Positions 63,612-64,000 of a stretch of 64,000 bases of DNA are shown one piece after another. The notes beneath the pieces were generated by a model that was not told where the DNA came from, did no database searches, and saw nothing but the letters and a program-made list of their open reading frames with translations. Positions within the stretch are counted from its first letter, which is position 1, and each line of letters begins with the position of its first letter. The stretch covers positions 3,582,272 through 3,646,271 of the forward strand of contig NZ_CM001775.1 of the NCBI RefSeq assembly GCF_000332235.1. The letters are read 5' to 3'. Made by a program: the position numbers and the translations under genes. The DNA is from Geminocystis herdmanii PCC 6308. GTDB taxonomy: Bacteria > Cyanobacteriota > Cyanobacteriia > Cyanobacteriales > Cyanobacteriaceae.

Positions 63612-64000
63612 TTATGTCAAATTGAGATTTTGGGAAGCACTTTTGCGCTTCGCTTGAGCGACGGGATTCATTTTTTGCTCTAACCATTTGAAAGCAAAAG
63701 AGGATAAAGTAGTTAAACATAGATAAACTAAAGCCACCGCAATATAAACTTGAAAGGCTTGAAAAGTACTAGCCACAATTAATTGCCCTTGTCGGAATAA
63801 CTCCGCAAAACCGATAACGGCGACTAAACTGGTATCTTTAATCAAAGTGATAAACTCATTACCCAAGGGAGGCAAAACTCGGCGAAAGGCTTGGGGCATA
63901 ATTACCTCTTTGAGAGTTTGTAATCGATTCATACCCAAGGCTTCACAGGCTTCCCATTGCCCTTTATCGATCGATTCTATGCCCCCTCGGATGATTTCTG
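63612..64000 (-). CDS. Amino-acid ABC transporter permease (HisM/GlnP-like), 3' part
   Basis: The gene runs off the right edge; only the last about 129 residues are seen. Upstream of GMNRLQTLKEVIMPQAFRRV the frame continues GGIESIDKGQWEACEAL, so EACEALGMNRLQTLKEVIMP is the EAA loop that contacts the ATPase. Two membrane segments follow (LIKDTSLVAVIGFAELF, FQVYIAVALVYLCLTTLSSF), then a basic C-terminus. The KDTSL and polar-amino-acid permease pattern indicate glutamine/glutamate or basic amino-acid uptake. It lies 88 bases upstream of the porin on the same strand. Confidence 0.88.
   Translation of the reverse strand, partial: EIIRGGIESIDKGQWEACEALGMNRLQTLKEVIMPQAFRRVLPPLGNEFITLIKDTSLVAVIGFAELFRQGQLIVASTFQAFQVYIAVALVYLCLTTLSSFAFKWLEQKMNPVAQAKRKSASQNLNLT

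Overview
The window is a piece of a unicellular cyanobacterial chromosome. Cyanobacterium-specific genes show this: crtP (plant-type phytoene desaturase) with crtB, an NDH-1 ndhD, a Tic20-like protein, DUF1818, DUF2839, DUF1822, DUF29, an SLH-OprB porin and a KtrAB-type K+ system. The DNA is clearly AT-rich, and CGATCG (core of the cyanobacterial HIP1 palindrome) recurs through most of it. A Geminocystis/Cyanobacterium-like organism is my guess; no gene here fixes the genus.

Layout. (1) 1-18.3 kb is accessory DNA, nearly all on the minus strand: an IS630-type transposase end, a broken CHAT protease-like gene, an orphan antitoxin-like gene, an HNH protein, a short UvrD-like helicase, two decayed small genes, an OLD-like AAA ATPase with a DUF3226/TOPRIM partner, then a compact operon (AlkB dioxygenase, short SF1 helicase, 608-aa unknown protein, SAM methyltransferase) next to a divergent DUF1848 radical-SAM-type gene. 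A sigma-70-like gene with two DUF1822-type genes follows. The CHAT gene and the sigma/DUF1822 genes share a strand and may once have been contiguous, with the helicase/AlkB/ATPase block inserted between them. (2) 18.3-31.2 kb is mostly core: dnaJ-like, M50-CBS protease, ktrA-ktrB, a CysQ-like phosphatase, an NAD(P)-binding protein, a very large GAF-LOV-GAF-PAS-PAS-GGDEF-EAL signalling protein, and an exported pentapeptide-repeat protein. (3) 31265-38445 is a 7.2-kb integrative element in the 3' end of a tRNA-Pro(GGG) gene, bounded by 22-bp direct repeats. It carries a tyrosine recombinase, a ribbon-helix-helix protein with a probable operator, an unknown protein and a PrimPol/DUF3987 replication protein, and has ACAGACA repeats near both ends. 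(4) 38.4-58.9 kb is core: DUF1818, rpsF, an FAH-family enzyme, Tic20-like, glgP, ndhD, crtP-crtB, 1-Cys peroxiredoxin, a pilin-like large protein, ubiD-like, an Orn/Lys/Arg decarboxylase, mreB, a His-rich COG0523 GTPase and sufE. (5) 58.9-61.7 kb is a small graveyard of toxin-antitoxin genes and duplicated fragments, with one apparently intact HEPN/MNT pair. (6) The end holds an SLH-porin and the 3' part of an amino-acid ABC permease.

The two most interesting units are the AlkB-helicase-unknown-methyltransferase operon (7347-12348), a candidate nucleic-acid repair, modification or defence system in a stretch without CGATCG, and the integrative element (31265-38445), which looks like a plasmid- or satellite-type replicon without virion genes. 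Short intergenic repeats are unusually rich: heptanucleotide tandem repeats at gene borders, several hairpin/MITE-like repeats, and a conserved promoter-like element found 25-35 bp before four unrelated minus-strand genes.
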